DNA of 64,000 bases, from contig NZ_CP117445.1 of assembly GCF_030687715.1 (NCBI RefSeq), positions 4,205,501 through 4,269,500 on the forward strand. The letters run 5' to 3'. A program made the translations under genes and the position numbers. The DNA comes from Pseudomonas sp. FP2196. Lineage in GTDB: Bacteria; Pseudomonadota; Gammaproteobacteria; Pseudomonadales; Pseudomonadaceae. Within the stretch, counting starts at the first letter, position 1, and the number at the start of each line of letters is the position of its first letter. A model generated the notes under the pieces. That model did not search any database. It was not told where the DNA came from and worked only from the letters and a program-made list of their open reading frames with translations. Shown here one piece after another: positions 35,693 through 44,900 of the stretch.

Positions 35693-36897
35693 TCCTGACT
35701 CACGGCGCCAATCTTGTGCAGCGACAGGTCGGCGCCGTAATACTCTTGCTCCTGACTGAGCCGCAGACCGTGCAGCGCCTTGATCACGCCGTACACGACG
35801 AAGCCGCCAACCAGCGCCACAACGACGCCCAACGCGGTGCCGATCACCTGACTGATCAGGCTGACACCGCCCAGACCGCCAAGCGCGGTCTGGCCGAAAA
35901 TCCCGCAGGCAATCCCGCCCCACACGCCGCACAATCCGTGCAACGGCCACACGCCCAAGACGTCGTCGATGCGCCATTTGACCTGCGCGGCGGTAAAACA
36001 CCAGACGAACAGTGCACCAGCAATGGCGCCGGTCACCAGTGCGCCGACCGGATGCATCAGATCAGAACCTGCGCAGATCGCCACCAACCCGGCCAACGGG
36101 CCGTTGTGCAGAAAGCCCGGGTCATTGCGCCCGACGATCAACGCCGCCACTGTGCCACCAACCATCGCCATCAACGAGTTGACTGCCACCAGTCCGCTGA
36201 CACCCTGCAGCGTCTGTGCGCTCATTACGTTGAAGCCGAACCAGCCGACAATCAGAATCCACGAGCCAAGAGCCAGAAACGGAATGCTCGACGGAGCGAA
36301 CGCGACCAGTCGACCATCGCGATAACGCCCATTGCGCGGGCCAAGCAGCAGCACCGCCGCCAGCGCCAGCCAGCCGCCCATGGCATGTACCACCACGGAG
36401 CCGGCGAAATCATGGAAAGCCGCACCAAACTGCGCCGTCAACCAGGCTTGCAGGCCATAGTTGCCGTTCCAGATCATCCCTTCGAAAAACGGATAAATGA
36501 ACGCCACGATCAGCGCTGTGGCACACAACTGAGGAACGAAGCGCGCCCGCTCGGCAATGCCGCCGGAAATGATCGCCGGGATCGCTGCGGCAAAGGTCAG
36601 CAGGAAGAAAAACTTCACCAGCCCATAGCCATGATCGGCACTCAGCACCGCCGCCGGCTGCATGAATGTCACGCCGTAGGAGATCCAGTAGCCTATAAAG
36701 AAATAGGCCAGGGTCGAGACGGCAAAATCGCTGAGGATCTTTGACAGCGCGTTGACCTGGTTTTTCTGGCGCACCGTACCGACTTCCAGAAATGCGAAAC
36801 CGGCGTGCATCGCCAGCACCATCACAGCACCGATCAGAATGAACAACGTATTGGAGCTGTGAACCAACGTCTCCACAGCGCTTTGCAGATTTTCCAT
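35689..36897 (-). CDS. amt: Ammonium transporter (Amt family)
   Basis: A 402-residue inner-membrane ammonium channel with eleven hydrophobic helices. Amt signatures include MHAGFAFLEVGTVRQKNQVN near residue 28, the conserved Asp-containing FHDFAGSVVVHAMGGWLALA near 160 and the His pair segment (VWPLHGLCGVWGGIACGIFG near 303). Full family length. The ATG at 36897 (MENLQSAVETLV) removes 11 extra residues relative to the open frame and fits family N termini. No glnK gene is adjacent, which is unusual for amtB but common for paralogues. A weak sigma-54-type site is visible upstream. Its stop overlaps the antiporter stop by four bases. Confidence 0.9.
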   Translation of the reverse strand: MENLQSAVETLVHSSNTLFILIGAVMVLAMHAGFAFLEVGTVRQKNQVNALSKILSDFAVSTLAYFFIGYWISYGVTFMQPAAVLSADHGYGLVKFFFLLTFAAAIPAIISGGIAERARFVPQLCATALIVAFIYPFFEGMIWNGNYGLQAWLTAQFGAAFHDFAGSVVVHAMGGWLALAAVLLLGPRNGRYRDGRLVAFAPSSIPFLALGSWILIVGWFGFNVMSAQTLQGVSGLVAVNSLMAMVGGTVAALIVGRNDPGFLHNGPLAGLVAICAGSDLMHPVGALVTGAIAGALFVWCFTAAQVKWRIDDVLGVWPLHGLCGVWGGIACGIFGQTALGGLGGVSLISQVIGTALGVVVALVGGFVVYGVIKALHGLRLSQEQEYYGADLSLHKIGAVSQD

Positions 36898-36943
36898 AAG
36901 AGGCAGACCTGGCAGGTAAAAAAGCACCAAAGCAGTTCATGCG

Positions 36944-36960
36944 AGCATTTCATGCACCAA
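36944..36960 (-). promoter_or_regulatory. Possible sigma-54 promoter of amt
   Basis: The minus strand reads TTGGTGCATGAAATGCT, with the required GG and GC spaced ten bases apart as in sigma-54 promoters, 47 bases upstream of the amt start. The -24 element (TGGTGC against TGGCAC) is imperfect, so this is tentative; nitrogen control of amt genes is the known precedent. Confidence 0.3.
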
Positions 36961-37201
36961 GTTGCGACCACGCAGTCATGGATCCGGATGTCCAATGAAC
37001 CGCTTTGGCGCACAAGGTCGATGCTCTGATACGAACCGTGGTTATTTGAGTTAAGGTTTTCCCGCTTGTACGCTCAGCAACAGCGCACGACTGTCGGGCG
37101 ACGCACCACGACATAGCAAAAGCTGTACCAGTCATTTGTACTGAACCTTCGCGCAAGGCTCATACTCGAACGCTTCAGACGCCACTTACGGAGATCCACC
37201 C
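36961..37201. other. Rest of amt/yqjD divergent gap
   Basis: Together with 36898-36960 this makes a 304-base gap between amt and the divergent yqjD-type gene. No coding frame is convincing. TGAGTTAAGG (from about 37048) and CATACTCG (from about 37161) could belong to the promoter of the stress-linked trio, but no consensus element is clear. Confidence 0.35.
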
Positions 37202-37516
37202 ATGGCCAGCATCAAGGCAAAGACTGCTCAAGAAATCCTGATGAACGACTTCCAGACATTGGTCGCCGACACCGAACGGTTGCTCGAGCACACCGCCACT
37301 CTGGCCGGCGATCAGGCTGATGAGCTGCGTGAACAGATCCACGACAGCCTGCTGCGTGCACGGGAAACCCTGAAGCTGACCGAAGACACCCTGCGCGAAC
37401 GCGGTCAGGCGGCGGTCACCGCCACTGAAGACTACGTGTCGTCCAACCCTTGGCAATCCGTCGGCATCGCTGCCGGTGTAGGTTTTCTGATCGGCCTGCT
37501 GGCTACTCGGCGCTGA
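37202..37516 (+). CDS. yqjD: YqjD/ElaB-family (DUF883) membrane protein
   Basis: A 104-residue inner-membrane-anchored protein: a long amphipathic helix (about residues 10-75, LVADTERLLEHTATLAGDQA and LRERGQAAVTATEDYV) then a single C-terminal membrane helix (SVGIAAGVGFLIGLLATRR). E. coli YqjD and ElaB bind ribosomes at the membrane in stationary phase; a similar role is inferred. The ATG at 37202 follows ACGGAGATCCACCC. It is the first of three tightly spaced genes, with two bases to the next. Confidence 0.88.
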   Translation: MASIKAKTAQEILMNDFQTLVADTERLLEHTATLAGDQADELREQIHDSLLRARETLKLTEDTLRERGQAAVTATEDYVSSNPWQSVGIAAGVGFLIGLLATRR

Positions 37517-37518
37517 TT

Positions 37519-37905
37519 ATGTCGATCGGTGAATCCGGCCCGGCTGCGGGCACCACTTCCTCCACGCGGCGCCTGGGCGCCGCTGTCCTTGGCTTGCTGC
37601 ACAGTCATGTCGAATTGTTCGGCATCGAATTGCAGGAGCAGAAAGCACGTACCGTCAGCCTGTTGCTGTTCGCAGGCTTGGCCTTGGTGTTTGCCCTTCT
37701 GTTGCTGGTTGGTTTGTCGACGTTGGTGTTGATCGTGTTCTGGGACACCTATCGTCTGCCCGCGATCATCGGTCTGTGCGTGTTCTACACACTGGCGGCC
37801 GCGTTCTGCGGGGTGCGCCTGAAGGCTGCGGTCTTCGATGAATCCTCGCCTTTCCACGGCACGCTCGAAGAGCTGGCCAACGACCGGGAGCGTCTGCTGC
37901 CATGA
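37519..37905 (+). CDS. YqjE-like phage-holin-family membrane protein
   Basis: A 128-residue inner-membrane protein of the YqjE/holin_9 family. Two close membrane helices are evident (VSLLLFAGLALVFALLLLVG and AIIGLCVFYTLAAAFCGVRL), with an N-terminal amphipathic helix (HSHVELFGIELQEQKA). It follows the YqjD-type gene by two bases, as in E. coli yqjD-yqjE-yqjK. The name holin reflects similarity only. Its last codon overlaps the start of the next gene (ATGA). Confidence 0.82.
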   Translation: MSIGESGPAAGTTSSTRRLGAAVLGLLHSHVELFGIELQEQKARTVSLLLFAGLALVFALLLLVGLSTLVLIVFWDTYRLPAIIGLCVFYTLAAAFCGVRLKAAVFDESSPFHGTLEELANDRERLLP

Positions 37906-38240
37906 GCCTGCCTGAACTTCCACATAACAGCTCTCGTCGGGAAATGCGCAAGGCACTGATCCGCCTGCGCATGGAAATGCATCGTCAGGAAATCCGTCAC
38001 GAAGCCGGGCAAGTGCTGCAACCCTTGCAGCGCATGCGCGGCATGTCGCAAAACCTGCAAGGCGGATTCGGCATCAAACACGCGCCGTTGTGGGGCGTGG
38101 CCGCTGTCACCCTGCTGGGATTCATCACCGGTAAGGGCGCGAAAAGCGGCGGCGTCGGTGGCCTGACCCGACTGGTTCGCCTCGGTACCAGTCTCGGGCC
38201 ACTGATCAAACTGGTCATGCAGAGTTCGGGCAAACGCTGA
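37902..38240 (+). CDS. YqjK-position membrane protein, unknown function
   Basis: A 112-residue protein, third of the trio. The N-terminal half is basic and helical (REMRKALIRLRMEMHRQEIR), then VLQPLQRMRGMSQNLQGGFG, and a weakly hydrophobic segment APLWGVAAVTLLGFITGKGA that may be a membrane helix, then a basic C terminus. It overlaps the upstream gene by four bases, so translational coupling is likely. It occupies the place of E. coli YqjK but I cannot confirm homology by reading. Confidence 0.7.
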   Translation: MSLPELPHNSSRREMRKALIRLRMEMHRQEIRHEAGQVLQPLQRMRGMSQNLQGGFGIKHAPLWGVAAVTLLGFITGKGAKSGGVGGLTRLVRLGTSLGPLIKLVMQSSGKR

Positions 38241-38276
38241 CCTCTCGCAACTGGCTACATTCTTGCTATACGTTCG

Positions 38277-38307
38277 GGATGAACCTCTTTCAAGAAGAGG
38301 TTCAATC
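38277..38307. terminator. Hairpin after the yqjD-type trio
   Basis: GGATGAACCTCTT pairs with AAGAGGTTCAATCC (9-bp core, imperfect outer arms). It lies between the trio and the EAL gene. No T run follows, so this may be an RNA stability element rather than a strict terminator. Confidence 0.4.
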
Positions 38308-38365
38308 CTGAACGCCTACCCGGTCGGCAGGTTTTAACCAGAACAAGAACGACTAAGGAGGCCCC

Positions 38366-39529
38366 GTGATCGACGGGCAACCGCTCGCCTGTTTTCAGCC
38401 TTTCATCGATACCGCCACCGGACGCATCGCCGGCGTCGAAGCCTTGGGCCGCCTGCGCCAGAGCGATGGACAATTGACCTCGGTCGGGCCACTGTTCGCT
38501 GACCCGCGCACGCCGGCCATGGCCCTGCGCCGCCTCGACCGGCAGATCCGCGACAACGCCCTGAGCCGTCTGCATGAAGCCCCGACTGACTGGTTTCTCA
38601 GTCTCAATATGTCGCCGCGCTGGATCAGTCGCCTGCGCCCCGACCAGGCCCTGCCCAGCCTCAAGCAACTGGCACGACACAACGTTGATCCACAGCGCAT
38701 TGTGTTCGAGATCACCGAACTGGGCGGCAATAGTCAACGTCTGGCCGAAGTGGTTGCGCGTTATCGCGAGGCCGGGGCGCGGATTGCCATTGATGATTTT
38801 GGCGCCGGATATTCGCAACTCGATCGGGTGCTGGCGCTGCAGCCGGACATCCTCAAGCTCGACATGCGACTGTTTCAGGCTGCCGCGTTGGGCGGGCCGA
38901 GCAGTGATGTGGTCAAGGCCCTCGCACAAATGGCCGAAAAAACCGGCTGCTGGATCATTGCCGAAGGGGTCGAAACCGAGGCGCAGCTGAATTTCGCTCT
39001 GGAATGCGGATCGCGCTACGTGCAGGGTTTCCTGTTCGCTCGGGCGCAGGAGGCGTTCTTTGCCACCGACGCCTTTGTGCATCGCTTTGCCGAGCTGCGC
39101 CAGCGATACGTTCAGCAGAAGCTCGCCGAGCGTGGGCGATTGATGCAGATGCGCCAGCAACTCAGTGAATTGATGGCGATCCTGCAAAAATGGGCGCAAG
39201 CCCGTGCGCCACTCAGTTCATTGCCGCACCTGGAGGCATTTCCATGGCTGCTGCGGTTTTATCAGTGCGACCGCCACGGCACGCAACTGACCCCCAATCT
39301 GGAATGGCGCCACAACGGCTGGATCGCCGACAACCGCTATCTGGGACACAACTGGTCGTGGCGTCCGTACTTCTATCATCTGTTGGCCGAAGGTTGGGAC
39401 GAACGGCGTCTGACCCTCTCCAATACCTACCGAGATGCCACCAGCAATCAGTATTGCCTGACGGCCGGGCAGTTCTTCGACAATGGCGAACGCCTGCTGT
39501 TGATCGATATCGATGCAGCGGGATTGTAG
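38366..39529 (+). CDS. EAL-domain c-di-GMP phosphodiesterase with YkuI_C-like domain
   Basis: A 387-residue cytoplasmic protein. The EAL domain spans about residues 1-240 and keeps the active-site signatures: GVEALGRL (EAL), LSLNMSP, FEITELGG, AIDDFGAGYS, LKLDMRL and AEGVETE, so it should hydrolyse c-di-GMP. The C-terminal part from about 270 (WLLRFYQCDRHGTQLTPNLE, YFYHLLAEGWDERRLTLSNT) resembles the PAS-like YkuI_C domain of B. subtilis YkuI, likely a ligand-binding module. No membrane segment. The GTG start follows the strong AAGGAGGCCCC. It sits between the yqjD-type trio and dgt, probably as its own unit. Confidence 0.87.
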   Translation: MIDGQPLACFQPFIDTATGRIAGVEALGRLRQSDGQLTSVGPLFADPRTPAMALRRLDRQIRDNALSRLHEAPTDWFLSLNMSPRWISRLRPDQALPSLKQLARHNVDPQRIVFEITELGGNSQRLAEVVARYREAGARIAIDDFGAGYSQLDRVLALQPDILKLDMRLFQAAALGGPSSDVVKALAQMAEKTGCWIIAEGVETEAQLNFALECGSRYVQGFLFARAQEAFFATDAFVHRFAELRQRYVQQKLAERGRLMQMRQQLSELMAILQKWAQARAPLSSLPHLEAFPWLLRFYQCDRHGTQLTPNLEWRHNGWIADNRYLGHNWSWRPYFYHLLAEGWDERRLTLSNTYRDATSNQYCLTAGQFFDNGERLLLIDIDAAGL

Positions 39530-39599
39530 TTCCGCTTGCAGGCATACGGCTGAACCGGGAAGCTAGGTCAATTCAGTCACCTGACGGAGAGAATCAGCC

Positions 39600-40928
39600 T
39601 TGGATTGGCAAACACTGCTCAACCGCGAACGCCTCGGAAAGCCGCTGTACAGCCCGCAAGAGCTTGGCCGCAGCCCTTTTCATAAAGACCATGACCGCAT
39701 CATTTTCTCGGGAGCTTTCCGTCGCCTGGGCCGTAAAACCCAAGTGCACCCGGTCACCAGTAATGATCATATCCACACACGCCTGACCCACTCGCTGGAA
39801 GTCAGCTGCGTGGGCCGCTCGCTGGGCATGCGCGTTGGCGAAACCCTGCGCAGTGCCCTTCCCGACTGGTGTGATCCTGCCGACCTGGGCATGGTTGTGC
39901 AGTCGGCCTGCCTGGCTCACGACATCGGCAATCCGCCGTTCGGCCATTCCGGTGAGGACGCCATTCGCCACTGGTTTCAGCAAGCGGCCGGGCGTGGCTG
40001 GCTGGACGGCATGAGCGAAGCCGAGCGCGGTGACTTCCTTAATTTCGAAGGCAATGCCCAGGGCTTCCGCGTGCTCACGCAGCTTGAGTACCATCAGTTC
40101 GACGGTGGCACCCGCCTGACCTATGCCACCCTCGGCACTTATCTGAAGTATCCGTGGACGGCTCGTCACGCCGACTCCCTCGGTTACAAGAAGCACAAGT
40201 TCGGCTGCTATCAGAGCGAACTGCCGCTGCTTGAGCAAATTGCCCACAAGCTCGGCCTGCCGCAACTGGAAGACCAACGTTGGGCGCGCCATCCTTTGGT
40301 GTACCTGATGGAGGCCGCTGACGACATCTGCTACGCGCTGATCGACCTCGAAGACGGTCTTGAGATGGAGTTGCTGGAGTACGCCGAAGTCGAATCCCTG
40401 CTGCTCGGCCTCGTGGGCGATGATTTACCGGAAACCTATCGCCAACTCGGCCCGCAGGATTCGCGGCGGCGCAAACTGGCAATCCTGCGCGGCAAAGCCA
40501 TCGAGCATTTGACCAACGCCGCGGCGCGGGCCTTTGTCGAGCAACAGGACGCACTGCTCGCCGGTACGTTGCACGGCGATCTGGTCGAGCACATGCACGG
40601 CCCGGCCAAGCGGTGTGTGCTGAACGCCAAGGACATTGCGCGCAAGAAGATCTTTCAGGACAAACGAAAAACCCTGCACGAAATCGGCGCCTATACGACG
40701 CTGGAGATTCTGCTCAATTCGTTCTGCGGCGCCGCGCTGGAACAGCACAATGGGCGTACTCCGTCGTTCAAAAGCCGACGTATCCTCGATTTGCTGGGCA
40801 ACAATGCGCCGGACCCGCAAGGTTCATTGCACACATCGTTTTTGCGCATGATCGATTTCATCGCGGGCATGACCGACAGCTACGCCAGCGACATGGCGCT
40901 GGAAATGACTGGGCGCTCCAGCCACTGA
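39600..40928 (+). CDS. dgt: Deoxyguanosinetriphosphate triphosphohydrolase-like protein (dGTPase)
   Basis: A 442-residue HD-superfamily hydrolase that converts dNTP, typically dGTP, to nucleoside and triphosphate. The metal-binding signature appears as [17 protein letters not shown] near residue 60 and [20 protein letters not shown] near 103 (HD pair), with [19 protein letters not shown] near 235. It is the shorter dgt-like type, lacking E. coli Dgt insertions. The start is TTG at 39600, supported by CGGAGAGAATCAGCC upstream. In PAO1 dgt sits next to the roc2 genes, as here. Confidence 0.9.
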   Translation: MDWQTLLNRERLGKPLYSPQELGRSPFHKDHDRIIFSGAFRRLGRKTQVHPVTSNDHIHTRLTHSLEVSCVGRSLGMRVGETLRSALPDWCDPADLGMVVQSACLAHDIGNPPFGHSGEDAIRHWFQQAAGRGWLDGMSEAERGDFLNFEGNAQGFRVLTQLEYHQFDGGTRLTYATLGTYLKYPWTARHADSLGYKKHKFGCYQSELPLLEQIAHKLGLPQLEDQRWARHPLVYLMEAADDICYALIDLEDGLEMELLEYAEVESLLLGLVGDDLPETYRQLGPQDSRRRKLAILRGKAIEHLTNAAARAFVEQQDALLAGTLHGDLVEHMHGPAKRCVLNAKDIARKKIFQDKRKTLHEIGAYTTLEILLNSFCGAALEQHNGRTPSFKSRRILDLLGNNAPDPQGSLHTSFLRMIDFIAGMTDSYASDMALEMTGRSSH

Positions 40929-41318
40929 TCCAGCGTATTCAGCCGGCCGGTACCGCCGGCAGGCTGATTACCTGTCGATCATTTTCTACCTGCAATGTCA
41001 TTTTCGACGAGTGCATTTAGCCGTTTTAAGCCGGGATATAACGGCAAAACAACCAACAACAAAAAAGCCAAGAATCAGCACACTTAAACAGTGATGAAAT
41101 AACTATTGACATCCAGCACTTGCAAAACAAACACAGCCAACTATAAGCCGATACCATCCCTGCACTTCCTTACGTTGATCCTAGTTTGGCCGTAGTCCCT
41201 TTCCTCATTAATTGTAGGAATTATCCGATAACGCGACTGGAGCCAAGTCAGTTCATGCGAGTGTTCATTCATCTGAGCTAAGGTGCGCGCTTTATTCGTG
41301 CTTGTATGGGATTTGATT
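40929..41318. other. AT-rich promoter region of the rocA2/rocS2-like genes
   Basis: This 390-base gap is clearly richer in A and T than its neighbours. No frame is convincing. A plausible promoter is TTGCAA (41120-41125), 16 bases, TATAAG (41142-41147); a further TTGACA is at 41106. Lower GC over a long leader is compatible with several regulators or a small RNA, but I see no clear terminator before the regulator gene. Confidence 0.4.
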
Positions 41319-41945
41319 ATGAACTCCGTTTTTATTGTTGACGATCACCCGGTCATCCGTCTCGCCGTTCGCATGCTGTTGGAACATGAAGGTTATAAGG
41401 TCGTCGGTGAAACCGATAACGGGGTCGATGCCATGCAGATGGTGCGCGAGTGCATGCCAGACCTGATCATTCTCGACATCAGTATCCCCAAGCTCGACGG
41501 CCTGGAAGTGCTGGCCCGCTTCAACGCCATGAGTTCACCATTGAAGACCCTGGTACTGACCGCCCAGTGTCCGACTTTATTCGGTATTCGCTGCATGCAG
41601 TCCGGCGCGTCAGGATATGTCTGTAAACAAGAAGACTTGAGCGAACTGGTCAGCGCGATAAAGGCAGTACTTTCCGGTTACAACTATTTCCCCAGCCAGG
41701 CGCTGAATCCGGTGCGCAGCGACGACATTCGTTACGCAGAACTGGAACTATTCAAATCCGTCAATGATCGGGAGTTGATGGTATTGCAGCTATTTGCTCA
41801 GGGCCGTACCAACAAGGAAATAGCCAAGGGCATGTTCCTCAGCAATAAAACCGTCAGCACCTACAAAAAACGCCTGATGCAAAAACTAAAAGCCAGATCA
41901 CTTGTAGAACTTATCGAGATGGCCAAACGTAACGCACTCGTGTGA
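41319..41945 (+). CDS. rocA2: BvgA/EvgA-type response regulator (RocA2-like)
   Basis: A 208-residue NarL-class regulator. The receiver has IVDDHPVIRLAVRML at the start, phosphoacceptor Asp53 in LIILDISIPKLDG and the Lys of YVCKQEDLSE. The helix-turn-helix spans about 140-200 (NDRELMVLQLFAQGRTNKEI, SNKTVSTYKKRLMQKLKA). It overlaps the following BvgS-type kinase gene in position and is inferred to take phosphate from its Hpt domain. The symbol rests on the position beside dgt, recalled from P. aeruginosa PAO1, and on BvgA-like sequence. ATG at 41319 follows GGGATTTGATT; an earlier start at 41283 is less likely. Confidence 0.82.
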   Translation: MNSVFIVDDHPVIRLAVRMLLEHEGYKVVGETDNGVDAMQMVRECMPDLIILDISIPKLDGLEVLARFNAMSSPLKTLVLTAQCPTLFGIRCMQSGASGYVCKQEDLSELVSAIKAVLSGYNYFPSQALNPVRSDDIRYAELELFKSVNDRELMVLQLFAQGRTNKEIAKGMFLSNKTVSTYKKRLMQKLKARSLVELIEMAKRNALV

Positions 41946-41953
41946 GAGCCCGC

Positions 41954-44900
41954 ATGCCCAGTCGTTTAAAGGACTATTTAATTGCGTTGTGCGCCGGTCT
42001 GTACTTGAGCGCCAACGTGTTCGCCATGCCTGGCGCTTCAGCGGACTATGTCTTGCTCAGCCGGTCGGCAAGCGAGTCGGTTCCGGTCGCGCTCGAACAG
42101 TCCCAACGGCAGTGGCTGCATGAACGCAGCGAACTGATACTCGGCACTTCCGCGCCCGACTACCCACCCTTTGACATGACCGTCAGCGGAAAGGAGTACG
42201 AAGGTTTGACGGCTGACTACGCCGGAATCCTCAGTCAGGCCACCGGTTTGCCAATCCGGGTGCAGCGCTTCCCCTCCCGGGATGCTGCGATTCGCGCGCT
42301 GGTCGACGGCCAGGTCGACCTGCTCGGCACAGCCAACGGCTTCGAGGCGAGCAACGCCAGCCTCGCGCTTTCCACCCCCTATGCCATTGATCAGCCTGTA
42401 CTCGTCACCCGCGAGGGCGAAACCCGCTCACTGAGCGAAGGCCTGGCGGGGCTGCGACTGAGCATGGTCTATCACTATCTGCCGTTGCCCGAGGTCAAGG
42501 CGCTGTATCCAAAAGCGCTGATTACCTGTTATCCCTCCTACCAGAATGCAATCAACGCCGTGGCATTCGATCAGGCCGACGTGTTTCTCGGCGATACCAT
42601 TTCCACGCACTACATGATCAACAAGGGCTACCTCAACAACGTGCGCATGGCCAATTTCGGCAAACAGGAAGCCCAGGGATTCGGCTTCGCCGTACGCCAA
42701 AACAATCCGCACCTGTTGGGCATCATCGACACCGTACTCAAAGCGGTGCCAAGCAACGAACGCGACAACATCGCCAAACGCTGGAGTGCCGGCAGCGACC
42801 TGTTGCTCACCGATCAGAAAATGCAACTGACCCAGCGCGAAGAGGCATGGCTCAAACAGCACCCTGTCGTGAGGGTGGTGGTCAATGAGGCGTTTGCGCC
42901 GCTGACCTTCTTCGACAATGATGGAAATTTCCGCGGCATCAGCGCTGACTTGCTCGAACTGATCCGATTACGCACCGGCCTGCGTTTCGAGATCCGCCGC
43001 AGTCGCAACGACGCGGACATGATCAAGCAACTCGACAGCCATCAAGCCGATCTGATTGCAGCACTGCTGCCGACCGCCGAACGCGAAAAAGCCCTGAACT
43101 TCAGTCGCCCTTACCTGGAAAATTCCTATGTCTTGCTAACCCGCAAGAGCGCCGACGGCCCAACCAATCTGGGCCAACTCAAAGGCAAGCCGCTGGCTAT
43201 CGCCCAAGGCAACCCGATGGTCGAGTACCTGCGCCGAGAGTTTCCACTCATTCGTTTGATCGAAACGGCCGATACCTTCAGCGCCGTCTCGTTACTTGCC
43301 GAGGGGCATGTCGACGGCGCGGTGAACTCGCTGGTGATCGCCAATTACTTCATTTCTTCGCGGATCTTTGACCATCCATTGCAGATCACCACCACCATCG
43401 GCACCGGTCAGGCCGCGTTCTCGTTGGCGACCGCTCGCGACAACAAGGAACTGGCCTCGATCATCGACAAAGCTCTGCTGAGCATTGCCCCGGAAGAGCT
43501 GGGTGTGATCAATGGCCGGTGGCGCGGTTACGCCACCGCCTCCCAGAATATCTGGCACAACTACCAGCGTCTGTTCTATCAAATGATCACTGCCGCTTGC
43601 ATGGTTCTGCTGCTGTTGCTGGCCTGGAATGCTTATATGCGACACCAGATCAAACAACGCCAGGCGGCCGAACGTGCGCTTAACGACCAGTTCGAATTCA
43701 TGCGCTCGCTGGTCAACGGTACGCCGCATCCGATCTACGTTCGCGACCGCCAGGGCCTGTTGCAAAGCTGCAATGACAGCTACCTCGAAGCGTTCAATGC
43801 CAAGCGTGAGGACGTTATCGGCAAAAGCGTCATGCAGGGCACCCTGAGCAACGCTTTCGAGGCACAGGCCTTCCAGGCCGATTATCAGCGCGTCGTCGCA
43901 GAAGGCACTCCGCTGGTGCTCGACCGGCCGCTGCATATCGGCAACCGCCGCCTGACGATCTATCACTGGATACTTCCCTATCGCGACTCCAGCGGCGATG
44001 TAAAAGGCATCATCGGTGGCTGGATCGACATCAGTGAACGCCGCCAGCTGTTCGAAGACCTTCGCGCGGCCAAGGAGCAGGCGGATGAAGCCAACCGCGC
44101 CAAAAGTACGTTTCTGGCCACCATGAGCCATGAAATCCGTACCCCGATGAACGCAGTGATCGGCATGCTCGAACTGACGCTCAGACGCATGGACACACAG
44201 CACCCGGATCGTTCGTCGATCGATACGGCCTACCATTCGGCAAAGGATCTGCTGGGCCTGATCGGCGACATTCTCGACATTGCACGGATCGAGTCGGGGC
44301 GCCTGAGCCTTTGTCCTGAACGGGTCAATCTGGTCGACATGGTGGCGTCGGTTGCCAGAATCTTCGACGGCCTCGCCCGACAGAAGAATCTTGCCCTGCA
44401 AGTCATCGTCAACCCGCCGGACCTGGCGGTCGATGTCGATCTGGACCCGCTGCGCTTCAAGCAGGTGCTGTCCAATCTGGTCAGCAATGCCATCAAGTTC
44501 ACCGAGCACGGTCACGTCAGAATTACCCTCGATCTCATGAACACGGAGATGCCTGCACGGGCACTGATGCAACTGACCGTACAGGACAGCGGCGTCGGTA
44601 TCAGTGCGGAAGATCAGCAACGTTTGTTCGAACCTTTCGCCCAAGCGGAAAACAGCCATCAGCAAGCCAGAAGCGGCGCGGGTCTGGGCCTGGTCATCAG
44701 TCGCAACCTGTGCGAAATGATGGGCGGTCAGCTGCAATTGAGCAGCCAGCCCGGAATCGGCACTCAGGTCTGCGTTTCGCTGCCGCTGGAAACTCTGCCT
44801 GTCCAGGTGAGCGCGACCAGAAACGAAACCGCGCTCAAGACTTCGCTGACGCCTCTGCGGGTGCTTGTGGTCGACGACCACCCGGCCAACCGCCTGTTGA

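Noticed and set aside
35716..36744. A 342-codon plus-strand frame opposite amt
   Set aside because: It is antisense to membrane helices of the ammonium transporter and has extreme His/Gln/Arg content.
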